Positions 45,193 through 54,754 of a stretch of DNA of 64,000 bases are shown piece by piece (the first letter of the stretch is position 1; each line of letters starts with the position of its first letter). The DNA lies in assembly GCA_963721445.1 (NCBI GenBank), contig CAVRIZ010000008.1, positions 310,001-374,000 on the forward strand. Direction: 5' to 3'. The notes beneath the pieces are model-generated. The model worked only from the letters and a program-made list of their open reading frames with translations, was not told the DNA's origin and did not search any database. The translations under genes and the position numbers were made by a program. The stretch is from DAIOEK01 sp963721445 (GTDB lineage: Bacteria > Chloroflexota > Anaerolineae > Anaerolineales > Anaerolineaceae).

Positions 45193-46368
45193 ATGGGCAC
45201 ACGCAAAATACTACACATGGATTTGGATGCTTTCTTCTGTTCTGTTGAGGAGCTCAAAGACCCCAGCCTGATTGGAAAATCGTTCGCAGTGGGTGGAGCG
45301 CCTGACGGCAGAGGCGTAGTTTCCACCTGTTCTTATGCGGCGCGGAAGTATGGAGTGCATAGTGCCATGCCTACCGGGCAAGCATTAAGGCTTTGTCCGG
45401 AATTGCTTCTCGTCCATGGGCATTATTCGGAATACACGCTCTATTCTCAGCGCGTAATGGATATCCTCCAGCAAATCAGCCCTCTGGTTGAAGTAGTCTC
45501 CATCGATGAGGCGTTTGTTGATGTCAGCGATCTCCCTCAATCATTGGAGTTGATCGCAAGGCAGATTCAGCAACGGATTTTCACCGAAACGGAGCTGCCC
45601 TGTTCCATCGGTGGTGGGACGAGCAAACTGATCGCCAAGATCGCAACTGACACCGGCAAAGCCAGATCGCGGACTGGTTTGGCACCAAGAGCCATCACCA
45701 TCGTCACTCCCGGTAAAGAGGATGAATTCCTATCACCTCTATCCGTTCAGGCGATCTGGGGTGTCGGACCAAAAATGACAGCCCACTTGAACGAAGCAGG
45801 GCTCGAGAAGATCGCGGATATTCAAAAGATGAGTTTGGGTGAGTTGAAAGAATTGGTTGGAAATTCTGCCGGTTACCTGCATGATGCGTCCCATGGCATT
45901 GACGCATCGCCGGTGGTGGTGGAACACGGGATAAAATCGATCAGCCAGGAAACCACCTTTGGCGAAGATATCATCGACTTAAAGGAACTCGAGAAGACAT
46001 TGGGATGGTTGACTGAGAAAGTCGCCCGCCGATTGAGGGAAGGTCAACTCTGCGGTAACACGGTTAGAATCAAAATCAGACTTAAGGATTTTTCGACGTT
46101 TACCCGACAGGTTCATTTGGAAACCTCAACCGACGTGGAGAGCATCATTCTACAAAACGTGCTCGACCTGTTCCACGGTTTTCACCGACCTGGACACCAG
46201 ATCCGCTTGTTAGGGGTTGGAGTGAGTGGTCTTGGTAAATCCTGGCATCAGATGGGTTTATGGGAGTCAAAAACTGAAAAAGAGATCCGTTTACATGAGG
46301 CAATGGACACGTTACAACAACGGTTTGGAAAACAGTCCATCCAGCGTGGAAAGACAAAAAGAGAATGA
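45193..46368 (+). CDS. dinB: DNA polymerase IV (Y-family)
   Basis: 391 residues from ATG 45193. Translesion polymerase with intact acidic residues: HMDLDAFFCSVEE and VEVVSIDEAFVDVS; YAARKYGVHSAMP is the fingers signature. The thumb region has IWGVGPKMTAHLNEAG (HhH) and the little-finger domain ends near LLGVGVSGL. Independent of the PolB cassette 24 kb away. Its stop overlaps the start of the phosphatase gene (ATGA). Confidence 0.95.
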   Translation: MGTRKILHMDLDAFFCSVEELKDPSLIGKSFAVGGAPDGRGVVSTCSYAARKYGVHSAMPTGQALRLCPELLLVHGHYSEYTLYSQRVMDILQQISPLVEVVSIDEAFVDVSDLPQSLELIARQIQQRIFTETELPCSIGGGTSKLIAKIATDTGKARSRTGLAPRAITIVTPGKEDEFLSPLSVQAIWGVGPKMTAHLNEAGLEKIADIQKMSLGELKELVGNSAGYLHDASHGIDASPVVVEHGIKSISQETTFGEDIIDLKELEKTLGWLTEKVARRLREGQLCGNTVRIKIRLKDFSTFTRQVHLETSTDVESIILQNVLDLFHGFHRPGHQIRLLGVGVSGLGKSWHQMGLWESKTEKEIRLHEAMDTLQQRFGKQSIQRGKTKRE

Positions 46369-46889
46369 TGGATTTATCTTCACTCGGCTGCTACTGGATC
46401 CTTCCCGGAAAATTCATGGCCGGCCGCTACCCTATGCGTGAAAATCCATCGAGTTTTCATCCCGGAGTCTATTCTCTCCTGGATGAAGGTATACGGTGTT
46501 TTATTAATCTGACCCATCCGATCAATGGGGATTTGCCTGAATATTCCAGTGCATTTATCCCTTTACTCCAGCAGGACATAATGGTGGTCCATTACTACAG
46601 GTTTGGGATCGTCGATTTCGATCTGCCACCTGAGGAATTAATGGTGGAGATATTGGATACGATAGACAGGAATATTGCGGAGGACAACCCGGTGTATTTG
46701 CATTGTCTCGCCGGCAGAGGTAGGACCGGAACTGTTGTGGGGTGCTGGCTTATCAGGCATGGGTCAGAGCCTGAAGATGCATTGGGTAAGATTGCTGAGC
46801 TGCGAAAAGGATTACCTGTCTGGATGAAACCCTCCCCCGAAACAGAGGATCAACGAAGATTTATCCGGCGTTGGAAAATAGGGATGTAA
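46365..46889 (+). CDS. Dual-specificity/tyrosine phosphatase-like protein
   Basis: 174 residues with the cysteine phosphatase loop HCLAGRGRTGTVVGCWLI (C-x5-R) near residue 112. The general-acid region and an N-terminal strand FMAGRYPMRENP match bacterial dual-specificity phosphatases that read like PTEN or tRNA-splicing-associated types. The start overlaps the dinB stop by ATGA, so it is translated together with the polymerase. A functional link to DNA repair is only suggested by this coupling. Confidence 0.85.
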   Translation: MMDLSSLGCYWILPGKFMAGRYPMRENPSSFHPGVYSLLDEGIRCFINLTHPINGDLPEYSSAFIPLLQQDIMVVHYYRFGIVDFDLPPEELMVEILDTIDRNIAEDNPVYLHCLAGRGRTGTVVGCWLIRHGSEPEDALGKIAELRKGLPVWMKPSPETEDQRRFIRRWKIGM

Positions 46890-46934
46890 AGATTTCTTCC
46901 GTCTACAGATTGTGTCTGGTATAATTCGCCAGTT

Positions 46935-47007
46935 GCCACCGTAGCTCAGATGGTAGAGCAGACGTTTCGTAAACGCCAGGTCATGGGTCCGATTCCCATC
47001 GGTGGCT
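46935..47007 (+). tRNA. tRNA-Thr (anticodon CGT)
   Basis: Acceptor GCCACCG/CGGTGGC, D stem GCTC/GAGC, anticodon loop TTCGTAA giving CGT, T arm ATGGG-TCCGATT-CCCAT, discriminator T. CCA not encoded. A TATAAT lies about 10 nt upstream. One mismatch in the anticodon stem. Confidence 0.92.
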
Positions 47008-47139
47008 CACCTTTATAAATAGTCTCTTCAAGATAGAATTTTCCTTATTCCGGTATACTTACCTTATACCTATTCCAGACTCTCTACTTCTTCTTATTAA
47101 ATTACCTTTTCCAAACGAACAGTTTACTCCGGGGGGATC

Positions 47140-48650
47140 ATGTTCAAGAATCGCAAGGATATCGTCAATTCAATTTCAATCTCTGTCATCATTTTGATAG
47201 GGATTTTCTTAAGGATGAGACAGTTTATTTATAATCGACCATTGTGGCTAGATGAATTGATGCTCGCCTTAAACATTAGAAATCGATCATATGCCGAGTT
47301 ATTACTTCCTCTCGACAATAATCAGGGAGCTCCCGTACTCTTCCTTTGGATTGAAAAATGTTTTTATTTGTTAGGCGGAAATAAAGACCTGCTCTTGAGA
47401 ATATTTCCCCTCCTCGCTGGTATTTTATCCATTTTTTTGATATTGCTTGTATCCCGTTCATTCCAATCGTCGTCTGGCACTCTGCTCTCAATCGGTCTAT
47501 TTGTGATTCTACCGAATTTAGTATATTTCTCATCCGAAGCCAAACAATATTCCAGCGATGTTTTCATATCCTTACTACTGATCTGGATGGCTATACGATC
47601 GTTGAAACCTTCCGCATCGAAGAATACGATTCTCCTATTTGGCTTATTGGGGTTTTTGGGGATGTGGATTTCTCATCCATCGGTATTTATCCTTGCCGGC
47701 AGTGGGATTACGCTGGGAATTGAGTGTGTTCGTTCAAAAAATTATCAAAAATTGAGATGGCTCGGCATCTGTATTCTACTTTGGCTCGCCGGCTTTGCTT
47801 TAGAATTCTCGGTAACTCTGAATTCCATCCGAAGCAATTCAAATTTAAACAACTATTGGGATTTTGCTTTCATGCCATTACCACCTTGGAAAAATCTTTC
47901 CTGGTTTGGGACTACTCTAACCGATTATGTCAGCTTCATGGGTTATCGGGACAGTAAAATATTGTTCATTCCATTAAGTCTATTGGTGGTCGGATCTGCA
48001 GACGTGTTAATCAAGAGGTGGCAGGTTGGATTCGTTTTATTAGTTCCTATCATCCTTATGTTGATCGGATCGAGCTTTGAAATGTATCCAGTTGCCGGCA
48101 GATTATTACTATTCGCGTTTCCTATCGCAATTTTGCTGATGGTTGAGGGAATTGAGATCGTCAGGGTTGAATTTTCCAAACAGAGAACATGGCTCGGATG
48201 GGCTATGTATTTAGTTCTCGCTATACTCGTCCTGGCGCAACCCATAAAAACAAGCTTTACATATTTGAGGGAACCTTACATAAAAGAAGATATGAAATCG
48301 GTGTTATCTGATCTCAGGGAAAATTATCAAAGACGGAGATGTCATTTATCTTTATTATCCGGGCAAGGTTTTCATTTTGGTATTATGCAGACCAGTATGG
48401 ATTTGATGAGTCAGACTATATAATTGGCATCAAATCTAGTGAAAAACCGGAGAAATATGTAGAAGAGATCGATCGATTGATTGGAAAAAAACGGGTCTGG
48501 GTTGTCCTTACTCACAACTGCTCCACCTGTACAGTGAATGAATTTGACTATATATTAAGTCATTTGAATCAAATCGGAACACTGAGGAAAAAATATATTG
48601 AAAAGGGCGCCTACCTGTACCTCTATAATCTAAACCAACCACTCCAATAA
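47140..48650 (+). CDS. Membrane glycosyltransferase-like protein (GT39/PMT-like), two frameshifts
   Basis: About 500 residues. The opening LIGIFLRMRQFIYNRPLWLD followed by ELMLALNIRNRSYAELL is the first-loop pattern (acidic D-E after TM1) of ArnT/PMT-like glycosyltransferases. SSEAKQYSSDVFISLLLIWM matches the second conserved element. The frame breaks near 48333 and 48365: the order is LRENYQ, then KDGDVIYLYYPG, then RFSFWYYADQYGFDESDY to the stop at 48650. The soluble tail is typical of this group. AT-rich. Start ATG 47140 follows GGGGGGATC. Confidence 0.75.
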
Positions 48651-48707
48651 TGAATGATTGGTGAAGTGAAAACGATGAATCTTCTCAACAATAAAGGTGA
48701 AAAATAG

Positions 48708-49629
48708 ATGAGTAATTCCTCTGAATCGGTAGCAACTCCGAAACAAACCAATTGGGCTGGAATAGCCAACCTCTTGATCGTCTATGTCATCTGGGGGAGC
48801 ACCTACCTGGCAATTCGCATTGGCGTAAAAGATGGCTCCGGCTTTCCTCCATTCTTCCTGGCCGGCAGCAGGGTAACCATAGCTGGGCTGATACTGCTTA
48901 CCCTGGCTATCATAAAAAAACAGCGAGTGCGCCTAAGCTGGAGGGAAGCAGGATTGCTGGCATTATCCGGGAGCCTGTTGTGGGTGGGTGGAAATGGACT
49001 GGTGTCTTTTGCCGAGCAACGACTCCACTCCGGCATTGCAGCTTTGATCATCGCAGCAACACCGATCTACGTCGCCATCATGGAAGCAATCATTGACCGC
49101 CGCAAAGCCTTCCGCATTACTGGTAATTTCCCTTCTGGTTGGGTTTGCGGGAGTTGGCTTACTGTCCGCGCCTGCATTCCAAACCGGCATTAAGGCAGAT
49201 GTTCTTTCGGTCGTTGCCGTCCTGGTGGGAAGTTTGCTTTGGGGCGGCGGCAGTTTGTTACAAAGTCGTAAACGCGTGGACCTGGCTCCAGAGGTCAGTT
49301 CATCCTATCAACATCTTTTTGGAGCGATCGGACTGTTACTGGTCGGTTTTTTGAGCGGAGAACCCCTCCCTCAACCGATCCGGGAAGCCTGGTTTGCCTG
49401 GGGATATCTCGTGATATTTGGTTCGGTCATCGCCTTCACAGCATTCGTCCGGGCACTTCGTCTGCTTCCGACCAATATCGCCATGACGTATGCCTATGTT
49501 AATCCGGTCATTGCGGTTCTGTTGGGTTGGATGATCCTCCAGGAGCCACTGACAGGATGGACGCTGGGTGGGATGGCATTAATTTTATTGGGGGTTGCCG
49601 GTGTATTCAGGGCTAAACAAAAAGGATAA
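48708..49629 (+). CDS. EamA (DMT superfamily) transporter, one frameshift
   Basis: About 306 residues, ten helices in two EamA repeats. First repeat: LIVYVIWGSTYLAIRIGV, SGSLLWVGGNGLVSFAEQRL and ALIIAATPIYVAIME. The frame breaks near 49110-49125 (after IDRRK) and continues LLVISLLVGFAGVGLL. Second repeat: AWGYLVIFGSVIAFTAFVRA and AMTYAYVNPVIAVLLGWMIL. Likely a metabolite exporter. Followed by a terminator. Confidence 0.9.
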
Positions 49630-49659
49630 CTACCTCCATTTTGGTTCAAACGTATATTG

Positions 49660-49692
49660 AGCAGCCTGGATGAAAACATCAGGCTGCTTTTT
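49660..49692 (+). terminator. Rho-independent terminator
   Basis: AGCAGCCTG (49660-49668) / CAGGCTGCT (49680-49688), 11-nt loop, then TTTTG. Confidence 0.88.
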
Positions 49693-49771
49693 GTATATAC
49701 CAGAAGAATCCGCCGGAATCTTAGTGAGTAAATCAAGATTACAAACCCAGATCTTTGTGGATTATTGTCAC

Positions 49772-49800
49772 TTGTTGATATAGAACATTTATTCTATAAT
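49772..49800 (+). promoter_or_regulatory. Promoter of the small LuxR-type gene with an imperfect LexA-like box
   Basis: TTGTTG (49772-49777), 17-nt spacer, TATAAT (49795-49800); ATG follows after 6 nt. The spacer and -10 hold TAGAACATTTATTCTA (49781-49796), 14 of 16 positions like the operator at 21231-21246, with a single mismatch in the GAAC-N4-GTTC core. Confidence 0.5.
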
Positions 49801-49806
49801 TATCAA

Positions 49807-50040
49807 ATGACTCCAGGCTTACTTCCGCTCACCCGCAGAGAGATCACTGTTCTTCGCTATGTTGCCCAGGGTTTGAATGCCAGGGCTATCTCGCGTTCAT
49901 TGCATGTCACTCCGAGGACAATTCATTATTATTTCAAGGCAGTCAAGAGCAAGTTGGGTGTCCGTACCATGGAAGAGGTTATGTTTATCGCCGGGAGGGA
50001 CGGATTATTAGGTGAATACATACCCGGGGAGGAAGTGTAG
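49807..50040 (+). CDS. Stand-alone LuxR/GerE-type HTH protein
   Basis: 77 residues from ATG 49807, chosen because it lies 6 nt after TATAAT. Almost the whole protein is a GerE-type helix-turn-helix: LTRREITVLRYVAQGLNARA, ISRSLHVTPRTIHYYFKAVK, SKLGVRTMEEVMFIAGRDGL. No receiver or ligand domain. A small DNA-binding regulator of unknown targets; possible control by its LexA-like promoter element is speculative. Confidence 0.85.
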   Translation: MTPGLLPLTRREITVLRYVAQGLNARAISRSLHVTPRTIHYYFKAVKSKLGVRTMEEVMFIAGRDGLLGEYIPGEEV

Positions 50041-50041
50041 A

Positions 50042-50245
50042 TTAGACCAGGTTAAGCCATTTGCGCAAGACAGACCGATTGTATCCAATCATTTCCCACC
50101 AATCCAACCCATCTCTTTCAAGCCACCACCTGGCTCGCTCTGCGCATGTTTGATCAGGACTTTGCAGGTCTTCGAAAGCCTGGACGATGACAGCCCGTGC
50201 TAGGAGTAGATAAGGATCCATTCTGGTTGATTCTATTGATGCCAT
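50042..50245 (-). CDS. Small protein of unknown function
   Basis: 67 residues from ATG 50245 (a longer form would start at 50278). MASIESTRMDPYLLLARAVI, then AERARWWLERDGLDWWEMIG, then NRSVLRKWLNLV. Basic and tryptophan-rich. I do not recognise it; the tryptophan-rich pattern recalls small phage or chromosome-associated proteins. It converges with the LuxR-type gene, with 1 nt between stops. Confidence 0.55.
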   Translation of the reverse strand: MASIESTRMDPYLLLARAVIVQAFEDLQSPDQTCAERARWWLERDGLDWWEMIGYNRSVLRKWLNLV

Positions 50246-50376
50246 AATTCCCCGATAGAAATGTGAATGAGTAAACAATTATGAAATAGCTATACCATTT
50301 TCCGTAGTCATTGACTTACTATTAGAATACTTGTTCTAGTTTGCTAAGTCAACCTGTCATTTATAACAGGCTCGTT

Positions 50377-50382
50377 TATAAT
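50377..50382 (+). promoter_or_regulatory. -10 box of udk
   Basis: TATAAT, 6 nt before the udk ATG; CTGTCA about 17 nt upstream is a poor -35. Suggests leaderless translation. Confidence 0.5.
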
Positions 50383-50388
50383 TAGCCC

Positions 50389-51024
50389 ATGACACGAAAG
50401 AATTCCCCCCTGGTTATTGCAATCGCTGGTGGATCGGGCTCAGGTAAGACAACTGTCGCCCAGGCTATCCTTGACCGTGTCGGCCGCAACCGGATCGCCT
50501 ACCTCCCCCATGATGCCTACTACAAAGACCTCAGCGCGCTTCCGCCGAATCAACGGATGGAGGTTAATTTCGATCATCCTGATTCCCTTGATACCGATTT
50601 GCTCATTCAGCATATCGTGCAACTTAAGAATTCGCAGGCTGTGGACCTCCCGGTCTACGACTTCAAAACCCATACCCGTACAACTCAATTCACCCATATT
50701 GCTGCCCAGCGGGTAATCCTGGTGGAAGGAATTCTAATTTTTGCAGAAAAACAATTACGAAAACTGTTCGATGTAAAGATATTTGTCGATACCGACGCAG
50801 ATATCCGTTTTATTCGTCGCCTGGAAAGGGACATCTCTGAACGTGGACGTACAACCGAGCATGTGATCAATCAGTACTTGAATACTGTTCGCCCCATGCA
50901 TATGGATTTCGTGGAACCTTCTAAAAGGTATGCTGATGTGATCATCCCTGAAGGCGGTTTTAATGTGGTCGCCATGGACATGGTGATATCTCACATTCAG
51001 GAATTGCTTACGGGGGAGAAGTAA
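50389..51024 (+). CDS. udk: Uridine kinase
   Basis: 211 residues. P-loop GGSGSGKTTVAQAI near residue 14, HDAYYKDLS, NFDHPDSLDTDLL and VYDFKTHTRT are uridine kinase signatures; RLERDISERGRTTEHVINQY gives the lid. Phosphorylates uridine and cytidine for salvage. The next gene begins 6 nt after its stop. Confidence 0.96.
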   Translation: MTRKNSPLVIAIAGGSGSGKTTVAQAILDRVGRNRIAYLPHDAYYKDLSALPPNQRMEVNFDHPDSLDTDLLIQHIVQLKNSQAVDLPVYDFKTHTRTTQFTHIAAQRVILVEGILIFAEKQLRKLFDVKIFVDTDADIRFIRRLERDISERGRTTEHVINQYLNTVRPMHMDFVEPSKRYADVIIPEGGFNVVAMDMVISHIQELLTGEK

Positions 51025-51030
51025 AGCTCC

Positions 51031-51579
51031 ATGGAAGAGAAAAAGGGCAAACAATGGCGCAAGTTGTTAGCCCTCGTCCCAGTCATACTCATCACAATTC
51101 TGATATTTGTATTTCGAGATAAGGTAAAACAACTGGAAGCTTTTGGGCTTCCTGGTATATTCCTGCTTTCCATTGTTGCCAATGCGACCGTAATTATCCC
51201 TGTCCCTGGAGTACTACTGACCTCAACCATGGCTACGGTCTATCCACCCGTTTTGGTGGCTCTCGCAGCAGGAACGGGCGCTGCAATCGGTGAGATTACC
51301 GGGTATATTGCCGGGTATTCCGGGCAAATTGCCATAGAGAATAAATCTTATTACACCCGCATAGTGGATTGGATGAGAAAATATGGCGGTTGGACGATCG
51401 TATTTCTGGCGTTCATTCCCAACCCCGCCTTCGATATGGCTGGAATCGTTGCGGGTGCGTTAAAAATGCCCATCGTAAAGTTTTTGTTATGGTGTTGGGT
51501 GGGGAAATTTTTAAAAATGCTTGCTTTTGCCCTTGCCGGGTCTGGCATCTTTTTCTGGCTAAATAGGATCTTCAAATAA
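51031..51579 (+). CDS. VTT-domain (DedA/TVP38-like) membrane protein
   Basis: 182 residues, four to five helices. The VTT/SNARE-associated motif appears as AAGTGAAIGEITGYIAGYSG and again as WTIVFLAFIPNPAFDMAGIV with the re-entrant FIPNP and a final KFLLWCWVGKFLKMLAF. Family members move lipids or maintain membrane potential. Co-transcribed with udk. Confidence 0.88.
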   Translation: MEEKKGKQWRKLLALVPVILITILIFVFRDKVKQLEAFGLPGIFLLSIVANATVIIPVPGVLLTSTMATVYPPVLVALAAGTGAAIGEITGYIAGYSGQIAIENKSYYTRIVDWMRKYGGWTIVFLAFIPNPAFDMAGIVAGALKMPIVKFLLWCWVGKFLKMLAFALAGSGIFFWLNRIFK

Positions 51580-51619
51580 TCGATTCCATGGTAACTTGTT
51601 GAATTTTCCTGGAGCTCAA

Positions 51620-52993
51620 ATGGATTATACCGATATCGACGTCTACCTTGAATCTCACCTGGATGAAAGCATTGCTGAGTTAAGCCAGTTCGTCCGTCAA
51701 CCCAGTATCTCAGCTCAAAATCAAGGGATGGCTGAATGCGCAGAGATCGTTCGTACCATGCTTGAACGACGTGGGTTTTCTGCCCGGGTATATCCAACAA
51801 AAGGCGCACCTATCGTTTTTGGTGAGAGAAAGGGAACTTCAGATAAGACTCTGCTCATTTACAATCATTACGACGTTCAACCACCGGATCCGTTAGACCT
51901 CTGGCTCACTCCACCTTTTGAACCCACTATTCGGGATGGCAAGTTGTATGGGCGTGGCTCCAGCGATGATAAAGGTCATCTCGTTTACCGGTTATTTGCC
52001 TTGGACGCCTTACTGGCTACCTTTGATGAATTACCCTGCACCATAAAATTCCTGATCGAAGGGGAAGAAGAATCATCCAGTGAAAGCTTGCCTGTTTTTG
52101 TGCGGGATCATATCACTGAACTGCAGGCAGATGCCTGTGTCTGGGAATATGGTGTGGTGGATGATCAGGATCATCCCCTGATGTCGCTTGGGTATCGCGG
52201 GATATTGTATGTCGAGCTGAGCGTTGAAACCGCTTCACAGGATGCTCACTCCGGTTTAGGCGGAACCATCTTTCCAAATGCAGCCTGGCGACTCATCTGG
52301 GCGCTCAACTCACTAAAAGGACAGGATGAAAACGTGCGTATCGCGGGTTTTTATAATAAAGTGAAACCTATTTCATATCGCACCCGCGCCCTCTTGGAAG
52401 CCCTGCCCGATCCCGCCCCAGATTATAAGGAAAGGTATGGCATTCAGGGATTTCTGAGAGGCTTGAAAGGGGGAGCCGAATTACGATTGGCTGAAGCGCA
52501 TGAGCCCAGTTGTACGATCTGTGGACTCACATCAGGGTATCAAGGACCGGGGTCGAAAACAGTCCTACCGGCTAAAGCCAGCGCCAAGGTTGATTTCCGC
52601 CTTGTACCAGATCAAGATCCGGTGGAGATTCTGGAACTGTTGCGAGCCCATCTCGACCGGAATGGTTTTGATGATATTCGAATTCAGGATCTGGGTTACC
52701 AGAAACCAGCCGTGACCAATGTGGATCATCCCTTTGTGCAGATGGCTGTCCGTTCCGCTGAGGATGTGTATGGTGAAACGATGAAAATCCTTCCCAGCAG
52801 TGGAGGATCAAGTCCGACATCCATTGTAAGAGAACACTTCGATATCCCCATCATCAACGTTGGAGCAGGTTATCCAGGTGCCCAAATGCATGCGCCGAAC
52901 GAAAACCTTCGTTTAGATCTCTACCTGAAAGCGGCAAAACACTTTACCCGAATCATCAACTGTTTTGCAGGGTTGGATAATCGATTCGGTTAA
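51620..52993 (+). CDS. M20 family dipeptidase/peptidase
   Basis: 457 residues from ATG 51620 (GGAG upstream). Zinc ligands and catalytic acids: YNHYDVQP (His, Asp), GRGSSDDKGHL (bridging Asp), IEGEEESSSE (general base Glu-Glu), and the C-terminal HAPNENL histidine. The lid domain shows HSGLGGTIFPNAAWRLIW. This is the long dipeptidase-like M20 subfamily that acts on small peptides in the cytoplasm. Confidence 0.93.
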   Translation: MDYTDIDVYLESHLDESIAELSQFVRQPSISAQNQGMAECAEIVRTMLERRGFSARVYPTKGAPIVFGERKGTSDKTLLIYNHYDVQPPDPLDLWLTPPFEPTIRDGKLYGRGSSDDKGHLVYRLFALDALLATFDELPCTIKFLIEGEEESSSESLPVFVRDHITELQADACVWEYGVVDDQDHPLMSLGYRGILYVELSVETASQDAHSGLGGTIFPNAAWRLIWALNSLKGQDENVRIAGFYNKVKPISYRTRALLEALPDPAPDYKERYGIQGFLRGLKGGAELRLAEAHEPSCTICGLTSGYQGPGSKTVLPAKASAKVDFRLVPDQDPVEILELLRAHLDRNGFDDIRIQDLGYQKPAVTNVDHPFVQMAVRSAEDVYGETMKILPSSGGSSPTSIVREHFDIPIINVGAGYPGAQMHAPNENLRLDLYLKAAKHFTRIINCFAGLDNRFG

Positions 52994-53054
52994 TTCGGTA
53001 GATCGACTTTGTAATCCGGAAATGCATATTATTCCTACTCTGTGTTTTCTGACT

Positions 53055-53913
53055 CTACTTAAGTTTCAAGACTTGACCCGGATGGATGACCCAAGGGTAG
53101 TACAGGTTATTTAATTCTGCTATCTTCCGCCAATCCAGGTTCAACCTTCTCGCGATATCGGTTAGATAATCACCCTGTTGAACCGTATACGTTTTCTTCG
53201 CAGTTTTCTTGGGGGCTTTGGAGTAGGGGTGGCCTTGAACTGGATCCGGAGTCTTTTTTGCCATCAACTACAACAGACATATTGCCCAAAACGGACCAGG
53301 AGGTTTGGAAGGAAGTCCAGGAATAGTATTGCAGACTACCGGTAAATGCGTCGATCAATTCAACGGATTCTTTACTATAACCGGTCATGATCATGGTGTG
53401 CTCGTATCGTGCGACAATCACATCCTCCCCACTCTCAGAGGTATATGTCTGCCCTTTTCCCTTCCAGATCTGACCAATAACCCATACGATCACTGGTTTC
53501 CCGGAGGCGATCTCCCGTTTCAGATCATCTTTGCTCATCCCGGTCTCATTACGAGCTTTGAGTCCCAGCTTCTTTAATGCTTTAACTACGGGTTGGGCAT
53601 GTACGCCATATGACTTGGGTGGAATACTCCCCCAGGCACTATCGACATCACCGACAAATCCATTATTCGGATTATCCGAGGATGGAATTTTCGCCAAGAA
53701 TTGTTCCTCACTGAAGGAGATTCCCCAGAAGGCTGCCAGGTCGACCGCTGATCGAGCTTCACAGGAAAGAGTATGCTGTTGGGCATGCCCCACCACTCCA
53801 TCAACATAGGCTGATGATGGGATATCATCGGCTGATACAACCCCGGTTGGCACCCAGGCTGTGAATAAAATAACCAGGATCATTACAACGAAAGAAGAGT
53901 TTCGAGGTTTCAT
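53055..53913 (-). CDS. Exported C39-like peptidase with C-terminal LysM, one frameshift
   Basis: About 285 residues from ATG 53913. Signal peptide MKPRNSSFVVMILVILFTAW, then a C39_2 papain-like domain: the catalytic cysteine in HTLSCEARSAVDLAAFWG, histidine in YEHTMIMTGY and aspartate in ELIDAFTG. The frame breaks in a run of six A (about 53260) between VVVDGKK and TPDPVQGHPYSKAP. A LysM domain follows (YTVQQGDYLTDIARRLNLDW). A secreted cell-wall-bound peptidase. The break in a homopolymer is the clearest case of a probable assembly indel in this window. Confidence 0.87.
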
Positions 53914-54027
53914 CCAACCGATTGTACGAGAAAAACAAGAAAAATCCAAATCCATATTGAATTGACGAATATATGCATAAAATGTTCCCACGCTAACCGA
54001 CAAATATCCAGGCTAGTTCAGGTCAGG

Positions 54028-54033
54028 TATAAT
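54028..54033 (+). promoter_or_regulatory. -10 box of rsmG
   Basis: TATAAT, 7 nt before the rsmG ATG. No strong -35. Confidence 0.45.
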
Positions 54034-54040
54034 CACAATC

Positions 54041-54754
54041 ATGGATTCTCTTCGTGAACAGATCTACCAGCTAACAGATATCTCCCTGACCGATGATCAG
54101 GTTCGACAATTTCAGCGCTATGAAAATTTACTGATCGATTGGAATCAACGCATCAATCTGACCGCGATCCGAGAGGTGTCAGCGATCCGTATCCGGCATT
54201 TCCTGGATTCGTTGACCTGTTGGCTGGCTATGAAAAACACCCTAATCTCAAAAGTGATCGATATCGGTACAGGCGCTGGTTTCCCCGGTATTCCACTAAA
54301 GATAGCTTTTCCGGAAATTCAAATTACGCTTGTTGAATCCACCGGTAAGAAAGCCAGATTCTGCCAGTTGGTTGTTGATGAATTAGGTCTGGAACAGGTA
54401 ACCGTTCTGAGTGCACGGGCGGAAGAAATCGCGCATCAGCCGGCTCATCGGGAAACCTATGATTGGGCGCTGGCCAGAGCGGTGGCATTGATGCCATCCC
54501 TGGTTGAATATTTGCTCCCCCTGGTTCATGTAAGTGGTTCTGTTTTGGCGCAAAAGGGAGCAGCTGCAACACAGGAAACGAAATCAGCTCAGAAAGCGAT
54601 CCAAATGTTGGGTGGAACGCTCGATAAGATCATTCCCGTTTTATTGCCTGGTGTCAGCGAAGAGCACAACCTGATTTGTGTGAAGAAAATCGGTTTATCA
54701 CCATCGATCTATCCGCGGGCTGCGGGGTTACCGCTCAAGAAACCGATCCAATAA
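54041..54754 (+). CDS. rsmG: 16S rRNA 7-methylguanosine methyltransferase
   Basis: 237 residues. SAM-binding VIDIGTGAGFPGIPLKIAFP, LVESTGKKARFCQLV, and RAEEIAHQ; RHFLDSLTCW and NLTAIREVSAIRIRHF are RsmG hallmarks. Methylates N7 of G527 in 16S rRNA. Converges on recF with a 20-nt overlap of the 3' ends. Confidence 0.95.
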   Translation: MDSLREQIYQLTDISLTDDQVRQFQRYENLLIDWNQRINLTAIREVSAIRIRHFLDSLTCWLAMKNTLISKVIDIGTGAGFPGIPLKIAFPEIQITLVESTGKKARFCQLVVDELGLEQVTVLSARAEEIAHQPAHRETYDWALARAVALMPSLVEYLLPLVHVSGSVLAQKGAAATQETKSAQKAIQMLGGTLDKIIPVLLPGVSEEHNLICVKKIGLSPSIYPRAAGLPLKKPIQ

